Assembly (NCBI GenBank): GCA_030583665.1 | Contig: CP129469.1 | Span: forward strand, 1-64,000 | Direction: 5' to 3' | DNA: 64,000 nucleotides | From: Candidatus Jettenia sp. AMX2 | GTDB taxonomy: Bacteria; Planctomycetota; Brocadiia; Brocadiales; Brocadiaceae | Shown: positions 28,227 to 36,434 of the stretch, in pieces | How the letters are laid out: each line of letters opens with the position of its first letter | Position numbering within the stretch: the first letter of the stretch is position 1 | The notes under the pieces: generated by a model | What the model was told of the DNA's origin: nothing | The model's database searches: none | What the model saw: only the letters and a program-made list of their open reading frames with translations | Position numbers and translations under genes: made by a program

Positions 28227-28259
28227 AACCCTGACAGGGTTTGGAACCCTGTCAGGGTT
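28227..28259. repeat. REP doublet right of the RAYT gene
   Basis: AACCCTGACAGGGTT (28227-28241), spacer TGG, AACCCTGTCAGGGTT (28245-28259). It ends 14 bases before the methylase ATG, where no Shine-Dalgarno remains, so it may have displaced the methylase ribosome site. Confidence 0.92.
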
Positions 28260-28678
28260 AATTAATAAATATTATGGACAAACATCAGGCACAAAACATT
28301 ATCAGAGAAACCTTTGAAAGTGCTTTTGATAAAGATCGGTTTGTTGGTTTTATCAAAAACCTTTTAAAGCGGATCGAGGAAGCGACGTTTACATACAAAG
28401 GACAAATCATTCGTGAAGAATACAGACAATATATTAGTACATTTGAAAGAATAGGTAAATTCAATGACGGTGAAAACAGGATTGATATCCTTATCGTAAA
28501 ACTCCAAAAAGAGACCTCTCTCGAACGCGCCCGCTCGATGCAGAGAAAATTTGTTGCCGGTTATTTACAAGGCAAATATGGCAGTTCAAATGAAAAAGAA
28601 GCGGCATTGGTTGCCTTTGTATCCCCCGATGCGGCAGACTGGCGTTTCTCATTGGTCAAGATGGACTACAGGTTTGAA

Positions 28679-28708
28679 CCTGCCTGCGCCGTAGACGCGG
28701 CAGGCAGG
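28679..28708. repeat. Hairpin repeat inside the methylase gene (CCTGCCTGC type)
   Basis: CCTGCCTGC (28679-28687) pairs with GCAGGCAGG (28700-28708). It encodes PACAVDAAGR in frame. Its composition is unlike the surrounding coding DNA, and it appears to be an inserted palindrome. Confidence 0.65.
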
Positions 28709-28962
28709 CATACTCAAACCGGTAGAATGAAGGTAAAGGAAGAGTTTACACCTGCACGGCGCTGGTCATTCCTGGTTGGCGCAAACGAAAATAGCCATAC
28801 AGCCCAGAGCAGACTTGTTAATATCCTTGCAAATGATGAACACAGCCCAACCCTTGTCGAACTGGAACAGGCATTTGACATCGAAACCGTTACCAAAGAA
28901 TTTTTCATCAAATACCGTGAACTTTTCATCCGTACAAAGGAAGAACTGGACAAAATAGTAGC

Positions 28963-28979
28963 GCAGGCTTCCAGCCTGC
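28963..28979. repeat. Hairpin repeat inside the methylase gene (GCAGGCT type)
   Basis: GCAGGCT-TCC-AGCCTGC is a 7-bp stem with a 3-base loop. It encodes AQASSLQ in frame. Confidence 0.6.
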
Positions 28980-29160
28980 AGAATGAATTTAAATCGAAGG
29001 GGGTCGATACCGTAAACTTTGCCAAAAAACTCTTAGGCCAGATTGTCTTTCTCTATTTTTTACAGAAAAAAGGCTGGTTCGGCGTTGCTAGCAATGCCGA
29101 ATGGGGCACCGGTTCCAAACACTTTTTGCGTGAGCTTTTTGAGAAAAAGCACGGCGATTA

Positions 29161-29190
29161 CCTGCCCGCCGAAGCCTCGGCGCAGGCGGG
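29161..29190. repeat. Hairpin repeat inside the methylase gene (CCCGCC type)
   Basis: CCCGCC (29165-29170) pairs with GGCGGG (29185-29190), with an inner GCC-TC-GGC stem. It encodes PAEASAQAG in frame, a low-complexity insert between otherwise conserved residues. Confidence 0.65.
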
Positions 29191-29722
29191 TAAAAATTTC
29201 TTCAATGACATCCTGGAGCCTCTCTTTTATGAAGCCCTGCGCATAGACCGCAGCCATGATGATCACTATTACAGCCGATTTGACTGCAAAATCCCCTTCC
29301 TAAATGGAGGTCTTTTTGACCCCATCGGCAGCAATGGTGGATACGACTGGGTGCATGCCGATATCTGCCTGCCCGATAGCCTGTTCTCTAATAAAAATAA
29401 GACAAAAGAAGGTGATGTTGGTGATGGTATTCTGGATATTTTTGACCGCTACAACTTTACCGTGAGAGAAGACGAGCCGATGGAAAAGGAGGTTGCCATT
29501 GACCCTGAACTGCTGGGCAAGGCATATGAAAAGTTCAATGCCATCCGTCCTGACAACTTTGAGGAATATAAAAAGGCGTTAAAGAGCGGGAAAAAAGGCG
29601 AAGAAAGCAAATTCAACAAGCAATACGGCGTATATTACACGCCCCGTGAGATTGTCCACTATATGTGCCAGCAGAGCCTGATCAATTACCTGCATACAGA
29701 ATTGACCAATCCTAACCTTCCC

Positions 29723-29737
29723 AACCCTGTCAGGGTT
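29723..29737. repeat. Single REP inside the methylase gene
   Basis: AACCCTGTCAGGGTT, read as NPVRV in frame, just before motif I of the methylase. Confidence 0.85.
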
Positions 29738-30159
29738 AAGGCAGATAACGGTATCATTACTTATCAAATATTTGGTGAAAACCAGTTGTCTATGTTTGGT
29801 AACGAAGTCAAAAAAGGGCAATTGGATTTAATTATTGAACATGGTTCCAAGCCAGTAATTTCAAAAGAAGACATAGAAACCCTGATACACTCCGGCGAGC
29901 AGGTTAGTGAAAACGAAGAAGTAGCATTGATCAAAGAACAAAAAATCTTAGAGGGCAAACAAAAATCTTCGGATTACAAATTAAAACTGCCCGAAAGCAT
30001 CCGGAAAAACGCAAGCCTGATGGACCAAAAGCTGGCAGATATCACCGTCTGCGACCCGGCGGTAGGTTCAGGCGCCTTTCCCGTAGGTATGATGAATGAA
30101 ATAGTAAAAGCCAGAAATACACTGTCTGTATTTATAACACTGCCTAAAGTAACTCAAGA

Positions 30160-30174
30160 AACCCTGTCAGGGTT
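30160..30174. repeat. Single REP inside the methylase gene, second copy
   Basis: AACCCTGTCAGGGTT, read here in a different phase as TLSGL, between motif I and NPPY. Confidence 0.85.
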
Positions 30175-31217
30175 AAGGCCGGATACGCAGAGAACAACCT
30201 ACGACTTCAAACGGCACTGCATTGAACACTCCCTTTACGGTGTGGATATTGACCCCGGCGCCGTGGAAATTGCGAAACTTCGGCTGTGGCTATCGCTTGT
30301 GGTAGATGAAGATGACATAAAAAATATCAAGCCTTTGCCGAATCTGGATTACAAGATTGTCTGCGGAAATTCACTTTTAGGAGTGGAAAAAAACCTGTTT
30401 AACAATGAACTATTTAAAAAACTTGAAAGGATAAAGCCATTCTTCTTCAACGAAACCAACCCCACAAAGAAGCTGGACTATAAAAAGCAGATTGATGAAC
30501 TGATAAGCCAGATTACTAATGGGCACACAGAATTTGACTTTGAGGTTTATTTTTCCGAGGTGTTTCACCATAAAGGTGGGTTTGATGTGGTGATAGCCAA
30601 TCCACCGTATATTAGTCATGACAAAATTCTTGTTGAAAAAAAACTATTAAAAAAACAGTATCAATCTTACGAACCGTTTGCTGACATCTACTGCTTCTTT
30701 ATTGAAAAGGGAATTAAGTTACAGAACAAAAAAGGCATTCTGAGTTTCATTACTTCGAATTCATATCTGCGAGCCGAATATGGCACGCCACTTAGAAAAT
30801 TAATACGGAAGGAAAATGAACTTCTTGACATTGTTAATCTTGAAGATACTCAATTTTTTGAAGACGCGATCATAAATGTGACAATTCTTATCTCAGCTAA
30901 GGGCTTTTTAAGAAGAAAATGCTTTATTTTCAGTCAGCCTTTTTCAGGCAGCATTTCTAATTTTGCTGAGTATATAACTTCCAAAGGCTTTCTGTACGAT
31001 CAGATAATCTTTGACTCCAGATCGTGAAGTCTGGTTGAACCAGAAAAAGTTATGATTCAGCAAAAAATTGAGAAAGGTGGAAAAACGCTTGAGCAGCTAG
31101 TCCTTATCCAAGCGTGATTTTTTTACCGAGAGAGGTGAAGTTGGTTGAAATGCCCGAATTTACTGGTTAAAATGGGATTTGCAAAAAAACCAACAACCAG
31201 AAAAAGGGGCATTTCAG

Positions 31218-32744
31218 ATGAGCAAAAAATCAGAACAGAAGTATAACAAAATACTCAGCAGAAGGAAACAAAAAATCGAAAGGCGACTGGGGCGGAAGCA
31301 GTGGGAAGAGCAAGACCGACCGATGTTCAGAGCGAGGAACATTCATTACGAGATAGCAGAAAGGAACCAGGCAATAAACTGTGGAGGGATAGGAGCAATC
31401 CATCAGATGGTGCTAAAATGCGGGTTAGTAAAAGAGATTGACGAGAAACTTGAATTGTTGAAGATGCACATGCCCTACCATGAATCAGATCATGTATTGA
31501 ACATAGCGTATAATGTTCTTTCAGGGAATATACGATTAGAGGATATAGAGCTGAATCGTCAGGATGAGGGGTATCTGAACGCAGTGGGAGCGCAGAGGAT
31601 ACCAGACCCGACGACAGCCGGAGATTTTACCCGGCGGTTCAGGAGAGAAGATATTCTAAAGCTGATGGAGTGCATCAATACAGGTCGGCTTCGTGTATGG
31701 AAAGAAGCGAGAAAGGAGATCCTTGAAGAAGCGCTGGTTGATATAGACGGTACGATAGCGAAGACATATGGTGGATGTAAAGAGGGGATGGACATATCGT
31801 ACAAAGGGATATGGGGATATGCACCGTTAATCATATCGTTGTGGAATACGAAAGAGGTGTTGTATCTGGTAAATAGACCTGGTAACAAGCCGAGCCATGA
31901 TGGGTGTGTGGAGTGGGTAGACCGTGCGATAGGATTGGTGAAGCCGTATGCCAGGCGGATATGTGTGAGAGGAGACACGGACTTTTCGCTGACGGAGAAT
32001 TTTGATCGGTGGTCACGGGAGGTAGACTTTGTTTTTGGGATGGATGCACATAAGGTTCTGGTAAGACATGCAGAGGAGTTACCGGGGAAAGCATGGAGGG
32101 TGTTAAGCCGTAAACCGAAATATAGGGTAAAGACCAAGGAGAGAAGCAAGCCGGAAAAGGTAAAAGAGCGGATCGTGAAGGAACGAGAATATAAGGATAT
32201 TCGTTTGGCGAGTGAGCATGTGTCGGAGTTTGAGTATCGGCCAATGAAGTGTAAACAGAGCTATCGGGTAATTGTGCTGATGAAAAACCTGAGTGTAGAA
32301 AAGGGCGAGAAGGTGTTGCTTGATGATATACGATACTTTTTTTACATTACTACCCGGCGGGATATGACGGCAGAGGAATTGGTGGAGTTGGCAAACGGGC
32401 GCTGTGATCAGGAGAATGTGGTAGAGCAGTTGAAGAACGGTGTAAATGCGATGAAGATGCCGGTAAGGGATTTGGAGAGCAACTGGGCGTATATGGTCAT
32501 GGCAGCGCTGGCGTGGAATTTAAAGTCATGGTTTGGGTTGTTGATGCCCAACGCGGTGAGGGGAATGCAGGTACAGAAGATGGAATTTCGACGGTTTCTG
32601 AATACCCTGATTTTACTTCCCTGTCAAATCCTGAAAACGGGGAGGAAGATCGTATACCGAATCCTTAGATATAATGACTGGCTGAAGGATTTCTTTGCCA
32701 CGTGGGAGCGGATCCGTAGGCTGAAGATGTGCATGAGAGAATAA
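31218..32744 (+). CDS. IS1380-family transposase, copy 1
   Basis: This DDE transposase of about 508 residues has GNIRLEDIELNRQDEGYL, QRIPDPTTAGDFTRRF (the IS1380 hallmark), the catalytic LVDIDGTIAKTYGG and VRGDTDFSLTENFDRW, and a C-terminal DQENVVEQLKNGVNAMKMP with the Glu. I prefer ATG 31218 over the upstream TTG at 31179 because AAGGGGC lies about 8 bases before it. Copy 2 differs by one residue (Arg for Gly in TTAGDF). Confidence 0.92.
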   Translation: MSKKSEQKYNKILSRRKQKIERRLGRKQWEEQDRPMFRARNIHYEIAERNQAINCGGIGAIHQMVLKCGLVKEIDEKLELLKMHMPYHESDHVLNIAYNVLSGNIRLEDIELNRQDEGYLNAVGAQRIPDPTTAGDFTRRFRREDILKLMECINTGRLRVWKEARKEILEEALVDIDGTIAKTYGGCKEGMDISYKGIWGYAPLIISLWNTKEVLYLVNRPGNKPSHDGCVEWVDRAIGLVKPYARRICVRGDTDFSLTENFDRWSREVDFVFGMDAHKVLVRHAEELPGKAWRVLSRKPKYRVKTKERSKPEKVKERIVKEREYKDIRLASEHVSEFEYRPMKCKQSYRVIVLMKNLSVEKGEKVLLDDIRYFFYITTRRDMTAEELVELANGRCDQENVVEQLKNGVNAMKMPVRDLESNWAYMVMAALAWNLKSWFGLLMPNAVRGMQVQKMEFRRFLNTLILLPCQILKTGRKIVYRILRYNDWLKDFFATWERIRRLKMCMRE

Positions 32745-32952
32745 CAGATATAGGTGATAAAAGATGCAGGAAATGAAGCGGGAACGGGAGCGGTACCTTA
32801 TCACTTTGCGATCATCCCCGATTTTATTTTCCGATAAGGGTATTTTTCTTGTGAGTGGAGTCTTGATGCCGATTAAAATGAAAAAAAGTATCGAGAGTAG
32901 AAAAAATAATACAAATAATAGTACCCATTACCGATTAAAACAGTGATAAGAG

Positions 32953-32973
32953 GCGAGGTTTATAAAACCTCGC
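32953..32973 (+). terminator. Terminator of the IS1380 transposase
   Basis: GCGAGGTTT-ATA-AAACCTCGC forms a perfect 9-bp stem and is followed by TTGTTTT. The mirror copy is at about 37688-37708. Confidence 0.8.
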
Positions 32974-33113
32974 TTGTTTTAGGGCTAGTACAGGCATCCC
33001 AAAACTTACATTTCAAGATACAACCCTTTTGCTCTTTATTATGAGATTTTTAGCCCTTTCTTTTTTAAAGTCCCTCTTATTATTTTTCTTACATTATCTG
33101 CAATCTTTACTGC

Positions 33114-33446
33114 TTATTTAGCTACCTTACTTTTCCTTGGATAACGTGCAGTAATCGCATAAGGAGTTAAAACTTTTGCTTCCTGTAAGTCATTTGCTTG
33201 CATTGCTAAATCAGGACATATTTCTAACAGATGAGATATATTATGGGTGTAAGGAAAATCTATATTTCTAAAAACAAGGTAAGCCTTTAAATACTTTTCC
33301 ACACATTGCTGTGCATGATAGGCAATAAGCTTGTATGGACAGGAACTCTTGAGTTTAAGGGCATGCTTGGCTAGGCGTATATCTTCATCGGCATGTACCA
33401 CCCATTCTTTTGTTTTCCTTATAATCTCGCTTCTGCTTTCGCTCAT
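33114..33446 (-). CDS. HEPN-domain protein (toxin-like partner of a minimal nucleotidyltransferase)
   Basis: This 110-residue HEPN protein (PF05168 type) has AYHAQQCVEKYLKAYLVFR and the THNISHLLEICPDL segment. In HEPN/MNT toxin-antitoxin pairs the HEPN protein is an RNase, and the nucleotidyltransferase silences it by AMPylation. The canonical Rx4-6H active site is not clear: the nearest arrangement is an Arg seven residues before His (RNIDFPYTH), so activity is doubtful. The start is ATG 33446, inside the 3' part of the nucleotidyltransferase gene, the usual coupled arrangement. It lies just inside IS1380 copy 1. Confidence 0.75.
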   Translation of the reverse strand: MSESRSEIIRKTKEWVVHADEDIRLAKHALKLKSSCPYKLIAYHAQQCVEKYLKAYLVFRNIDFPYTHNISHLLEICPDLAMQANDLQEAKVLTPYAITARYPRKSKVAK

Positions 33447-33749
33447 ACAATAGCTTTCCCTCTTTGTTTGCGTAACGTGCAATTGTACCGGGAATTTCTT
33501 TATCTATTTCAAATTCCTTTGGAGTTAGAACAACAATATCCCTTGCCATTTTTAGTCCTTCAAGCACGCTGTCCATCTCTACCATTGCTTTTATGCGTTT
33601 CTTTTTTACCGGACAAACAACAAGAATATCTGCATCGCTATAGTTGTCGCAGTTCCTCTTGCATACGAACCAAAAAGAATTATACGCTCAGGTTGAAATT
33701 TAGATACTAATCATTTTGTTGCCTCTTGAAGTACTTTTTTACTAATCAA
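33385..33749 (-). pseudogene. MNT-type minimal nucleotidyltransferase, frameshifted
   Basis: Read on the minus strand from TTG 33749 (AGGAG 6 bases upstream), the fragments give ISKKVLQEATK, then VSKFQPERIILFGSYARGT, then DNYSDADILVVCPVKKKRI, and finally the open part ending DIVVLTPKEFEIDKEIPGT and GKLLYERK. These are the GSYARG and DxD motifs of MNT antitoxins in correct order but in three different frames. Two single-base indels are implied, near 33712 and 33648. Either it is dead or the assembly has errors. The HEPN gene follows and overlaps. Confidence 0.75.
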
Positions 33750-34078
33750 TGCTCACTCCTATGTTTTACCCCATTCGATAGAATGTCTCGACTTTTAAAA
33801 CAAGGTTTACTCTGCTTTTTTTATACCACATCTTTCTATTTTTTAAAAGTATATAGTATTCCATTCTAAAATCATAATCTTTTCAGGTGTGAGGATCATG
33901 GTTCTCAAAATCAAAATGCCCACAAGATTCGTATTTGAGAGATATTTTCCTTATCCTCTTCCCTAAACAATCTCAATATCTTCCTCTACCATACCATAGT
34001 GTTTACAAACAAGCTGTCAACCTTGTTAGACAGTAAACATCTCACTGGGTCAGTGTGTTTTTCTCAAATCGAAGTTTT
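33750..34078. other. Intergenic region between higBA and the HEPN/MNT pair
   Basis: There is no gene here. It is AT-rich. The one structure seen is TGTTTAC (34000-34006) paired with GTAAACA (34033-34039), with CTGTC/GACAG nested inside, possibly a terminator for the HigA-ImmA gene or a promoter-proximal operator. Confidence 0.5.
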
Positions 34079-35164
34079 TTAGCTGATAACCCACCTCAAA
34101 CGTCGTTTGAGATCGTTACAATGACTTGGAGATAAGTTGCCATCGTGTTGGAGTCTTCCAACAACGATACCGGGTGCAATACCAATTTCAGAGGCAAAAT
34201 TTTTAATAGCTATTTTGCTGATTTTATTTAAGTTTGTAATTTGTTGAAGCCTTGCGGGAGGTATCAGTATATTTGCAGCGAAATTGTTTGCTTCATGTTC
34301 CTTTATATCTCCGTTGTCGTCTTCAATAAAAATTTCCTTTTTCCCATGCAAAAGGATATGACCTGCTTCGTGAAAAAAGCTGAACCACAATTGATCATCA
34401 CTTTTATAGCGAAGGCTCAGTTGAATGACTGCCTTTTGAGGATTTAGCCACCATGTTGCGCCATTTACCCTTATTTGGGGAAGTTCTGGCACAAAGGCAA
34501 CGGCAACGCCCGATTCAGCGCACAGACGAACGGTTTTCGGTTGAAACGTTTCTGGTGTATGGGTTGTAAGGGCGCGAATCTGATCAAGGGTACTTCTAAA
34601 CTGATTTTCATTAAAAGGCCTACAAACAATTTTTTGTGCATCCAACTCACCTTTCCTCAGCCATGAAGCTAATGCACCGGGATGACTTTGGAAGACATGA
34701 GATTTACGAAACGAAACCCGAGGACCAAACCATTTTTCTTTCCATCTCCCAGGTGAGGCGACACCAAAAAAATTCAAAACCTCTTGTAACTGTTGCACCT
34801 TATTTTTACAAGACTTAATCCAATTTAGCTTAATCATAGCATTAATTGGTAATTCACTCAGCCAGCTTATTTGCTTTTTCAAGCGTTCTTCCTCATTGAG
34901 TCGCGCCAGGGTCTCCTGGTAGTTCCGTTCCAGATTATTCCAAAAACCAGCGGGTATACCAAGAACACGTTCTAGCTGTAATGCTGTATCGGGTGTAATT
35001 GAAGCCTTTCCTTTAATAATCTCGTTAATGGTTTTTTTTGGTCTACCAGTGCGTTCGGCAAGCTCTGCTTGTGACATGCCGATCGCTTCAATTGTTTCCA
35101 AAAGCGTTTCGCCAGGAGGTACAGCATAATTGGGTAAAAACTGATTTTTCATATCACTGATCAT
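34079..35164 (-). CDS. higA: HigA-type antitoxin fused to ImmA/IrrE metallopeptidase
   Basis: The N-terminal HTH (about residues 20-75) has MSQAELAERTGRPKKTINEIIKGK, as in HigA/VapI antitoxins. The C-terminal ImmA/IrrE domain carries the zinc motif FFHEAGHILLHGK, with the third ligand Glu in EANNFAANILIP. Proteins of this form act as antitoxin and operon repressor, and the peptidase domain may link induction to stress. The start at 35164 (MISDMKNQF) overlaps the end of the toxin gene by 11 bases. It is intact and full length at about 361 residues. Confidence 0.88.
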   Translation of the reverse strand: MISDMKNQFLPNYAVPPGETLLETIEAIGMSQAELAERTGRPKKTINEIIKGKASITPDTALQLERVLGIPAGFWNNLERNYQETLARLNEEERLKKQISWLSELPINAMIKLNWIKSCKNKVQQLQEVLNFFGVASPGRWKEKWFGPRVSFRKSHVFQSHPGALASWLRKGELDAQKIVCRPFNENQFRSTLDQIRALTTHTPETFQPKTVRLCAESGVAVAFVPELPQIRVNGATWWLNPQKAVIQLSLRYKSDDQLWFSFFHEAGHILLHGKKEIFIEDDNGDIKEHEANNFAANILIPPARLQQITNLNKISKIAIKNFASEIGIAPGIVVGRLQHDGNLSPSHCNDLKRRLRWVIS

Positions 35165-35495
35165 GGGTGTCCTCCACACCAATAATGGTAATTTCGGTTA
35201 CCATTGTCCAATCAAGTCCACCATCAGGTTTCCTGGGTATTGGGTTATTTGCAGGCTTAAAAATAAGCCGGTATGGATGATCTAAATCCACCGAAAGCTG
35301 TCCTTTACGGCTGTGAAGCAGCTCATGACAACGGGTCTGGGGGAGCTTTCTTATATCTTCTAACGCATTTGCAGCCCTAAGTTCATTCAGTCGTCTCTTG
35401 AGCAATTTGCTCCGTAGTGGGCCATATCTTTTTATCATAAGTTTTTCATCATTACACATTTTTTCAAGTTTGGATGTCTTAAATAATATAACCAT
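35154..35495 (-). CDS. higB: HigB-type toxin (RelE/ParE superfamily)
   Basis: This 113-residue plasmid-maintenance killer-type protein contains LRSKLLKRRLNELRAANALEDI, LPQTRCHELLHSRKGQLSVDL and YRLIFKPANNP, as in HigB ribosome-dependent mRNA interferases. The toxin-before-antitoxin order and overlap with the HigA gene are typical. The likely operator lies immediately upstream. The gene is intact. Confidence 0.87.
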   Translation of the reverse strand: MVILFKTSKLEKMCNDEKLMIKRYGPLRSKLLKRRLNELRAANALEDIRKLPQTRCHELLHSRKGQLSVDLDHPYRLIFKPANNPIPRKPDGGLDWTMVTEITIIGVEDTHDQ

Positions 35496-35512
35496 ATTCT
35501 GATTTATATGTC

Positions 35513-35557
35513 AATTTTATTAACTAAAAAGGTTAATAAAATTATATTTTTAGTTAA
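35513..35557. promoter_or_regulatory. Nested inverted repeats, probable HigA operator
   Basis: AATTTTATTAAC (35513-35524) is exactly complementary to GTTAATAAAATT (35532-35543). A second pair, TTAACTAAAAA (35520-35530) with TTTTTAGTTAA (35547-35557), interlocks with it. The site starts 18 bp before the higB ATG, and a minus-strand TTGACA overlaps it. It also follows the stop of the nuclease-like gene, so it could double as a terminator. Confidence 0.6.
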
Positions 35558-36180
35558 CTATTTGAATTTTCCACAATCTTAATTTCATCCCCTGTCAGAC
35601 CGTATAGTTTGTAGACAAGCTGGTCAATCTGCTTTTCTAACTCTGACGTATCTGCCGCAGGGTTTGTGCGCTTGGCGGCGAGGATTTGGTCAACTAAGGC
35701 GATGAAGGGCTGTTTTTCGATTATTTGAGGTAACGCCAAGGTCTGTGACGATGGTAAATATTCCTTGGATGAATTTTTGTAAAATACTGTCATCTTGAAA
35801 TCATTATCAGAGTTAACAACAATAGTGGCGCCAAAACGATAATGCAATTCATCACCCATCCAGTCCCTTTTGATTCTTTTTATATCGCCAGAGGTTGAGT
35901 TGTTACATTTTATTTCTATTACAAGATAGTTTAAATCATTACTTCCTCGCTTATGAAAGATAATGTCGGGGCGGCGATTATTGTAATTACGCTTCATAAC
36001 ATCCATATCATGATTAAGCCAGAAGATATATTTTGCAATCTCATTGGCAAGATGGTGTCCGAGGTTCCATTCCGTCATTCCCATTCGGGAGGTATTTCTT
36101 AAGACATCTGGTTGTTGATCAAATAGATTACGAATTGCTGAAGTAAGCATAGCTCCAATTGGTTCAATCATATTTATCAT
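35554..36180 (-). CDS. PD-(D/E)XK nuclease-like protein with methylase-type C-terminal tail
   Basis: In this 208-residue protein the middle region shows RPDIIFHKRG and, 12 residues on, LVIEIKC, which fits the D...ExK active site of PD-(D/E)XK nucleases. The C-terminal 45 residues (FIALVDQILAAKRTNPAADT and IDQLVYKLYGLTGDEIKIVE) are the tail usually seen at the end of Eco57I-like methylases. ATG 36180 is preferred because its ATGA overlaps the stop of a degenerate methylase tail upstream, a classic coupled start. The longer frame to 36366 belongs to that remnant. It could be a restriction subunit; function unproven. Confidence 0.65.
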   Translation of the reverse strand: MINMIEPIGAMLTSAIRNLFDQQPDVLRNTSRMGMTEWNLGHHLANEIAKYIFWLNHDMDVMKRNYNNRRPDIIFHKRGSNDLNYLVIEIKCNNSTSGDIKRIKRDWMGDELHYRFGATIVVNSDNDFKMTVFYKNSSKEYLPSSQTLALPQIIEKQPFIALVDQILAAKRTNPAADTSELEKQIDQLVYKLYGLTGDEIKIVENSNS

Positions 36181-36366
36181 ACCTTCCCCTCCACAATCGC
36201 GATCTCCTCTGGTGTGAGGTTGTAGAGTTTGCAGACCATATGTGTAATATCCCATGGTGGATAATGTTTTTCCCAGATCGTTGACTTTGGCTTGTTTTTC
36301 AATGTTTTGCAAATAATCTAAATCTTTTGTAATGGCATACATAATTGCATCTTTGAACATTTTCAC
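36177..36366 (-). pseudogene. Remnant of a methylase C-terminal tail
   Basis: On the minus strand, one frame gives AITKDLDYLQ and KQAKVNDL and another gives MVCKLYNLTPEEIAIVEGKV followed by TGA at 36179-36177. Together they match the tail at 40105-40290 (KAKVHDLERQIDQMVYKLYD...). At least one indel separates the two pieces. The stop overlaps the nuclease-like start as ATGA, showing that a methylase gene once lay directly upstream of it. Confidence 0.65.
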
Positions 36367-36434
36367 TCAGATATACACATACACCAATAAATTGATACGT
36401 GGAAAAAATCGCCCCCCTTTACGCCCTCATTAGT

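Larger units (their letters stand above)
28274..31100 (+). pseudogene. Eco57I-like N6-adenine DNA methylase, in-frame stop and truncated by IS1380
   Basis: This is a large type IIG/BREX-PglX-like adenine methyltransferase. ITVCDPAVGSGAFPVGMMNE is the SAM-binding motif I, and VVIANPPYISHDK is the NPPY catalytic motif near residue 776. The frame stops at 31025-31027 (917 codons). The same frame stays open beyond the TGA to the IS edge, with family-like residues (SLVEPEKVMIQQKIEKGG), so the TGA looks like a TGG-to-TGA change. The IS1380 copy at 31101 then removes the target-recognition domain. Five hairpin repeats sit in frame inside the gene (28679, 28963, 29161, 29723, 30160). It follows the PLD-helicase, its likely partner. 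Confidence 0.85.
31101..32984 (+). mobile_element. IS1380-family insertion sequence, copy 1
   Basis: This 1884-bp element lies between CTAG target duplications (31097-31100 and 32985-32988). The imperfect ends are TCCTTATCCAAGCG at the left and CGCTTGTTTTAGG at the right. It carries one transposase gene and, near its right end, a strong hairpin terminator. It is the same length as, and nearly identical to, the inverted copy at 37676-39559. It truncates the methylase gene. Confidence 0.9.

Noticed and set aside
31025-31027. TGA recoding as Trp or selenocysteine in the methylase
   Set aside because: Many other genes here end with TGA normally, and no SECIS-like structure is seen; the gene is also cut by an IS shortly after.
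24694-31100. DISARM system (helicase plus methylase plus PLD)
   Set aside because: The PLD domain is fused to the helicase, and no drmA or drmB (DUF1998) gene is present. A generic helicase-methylase restriction-like pair is the safer reading.
31559-32244. Long reading frames on the minus strand of the IS1380 transposase (and their mirror in copy 2)
   Set aside because: They lie fully opposite the transposase, show no domain, and appear in both copies only because the element is duplicated.
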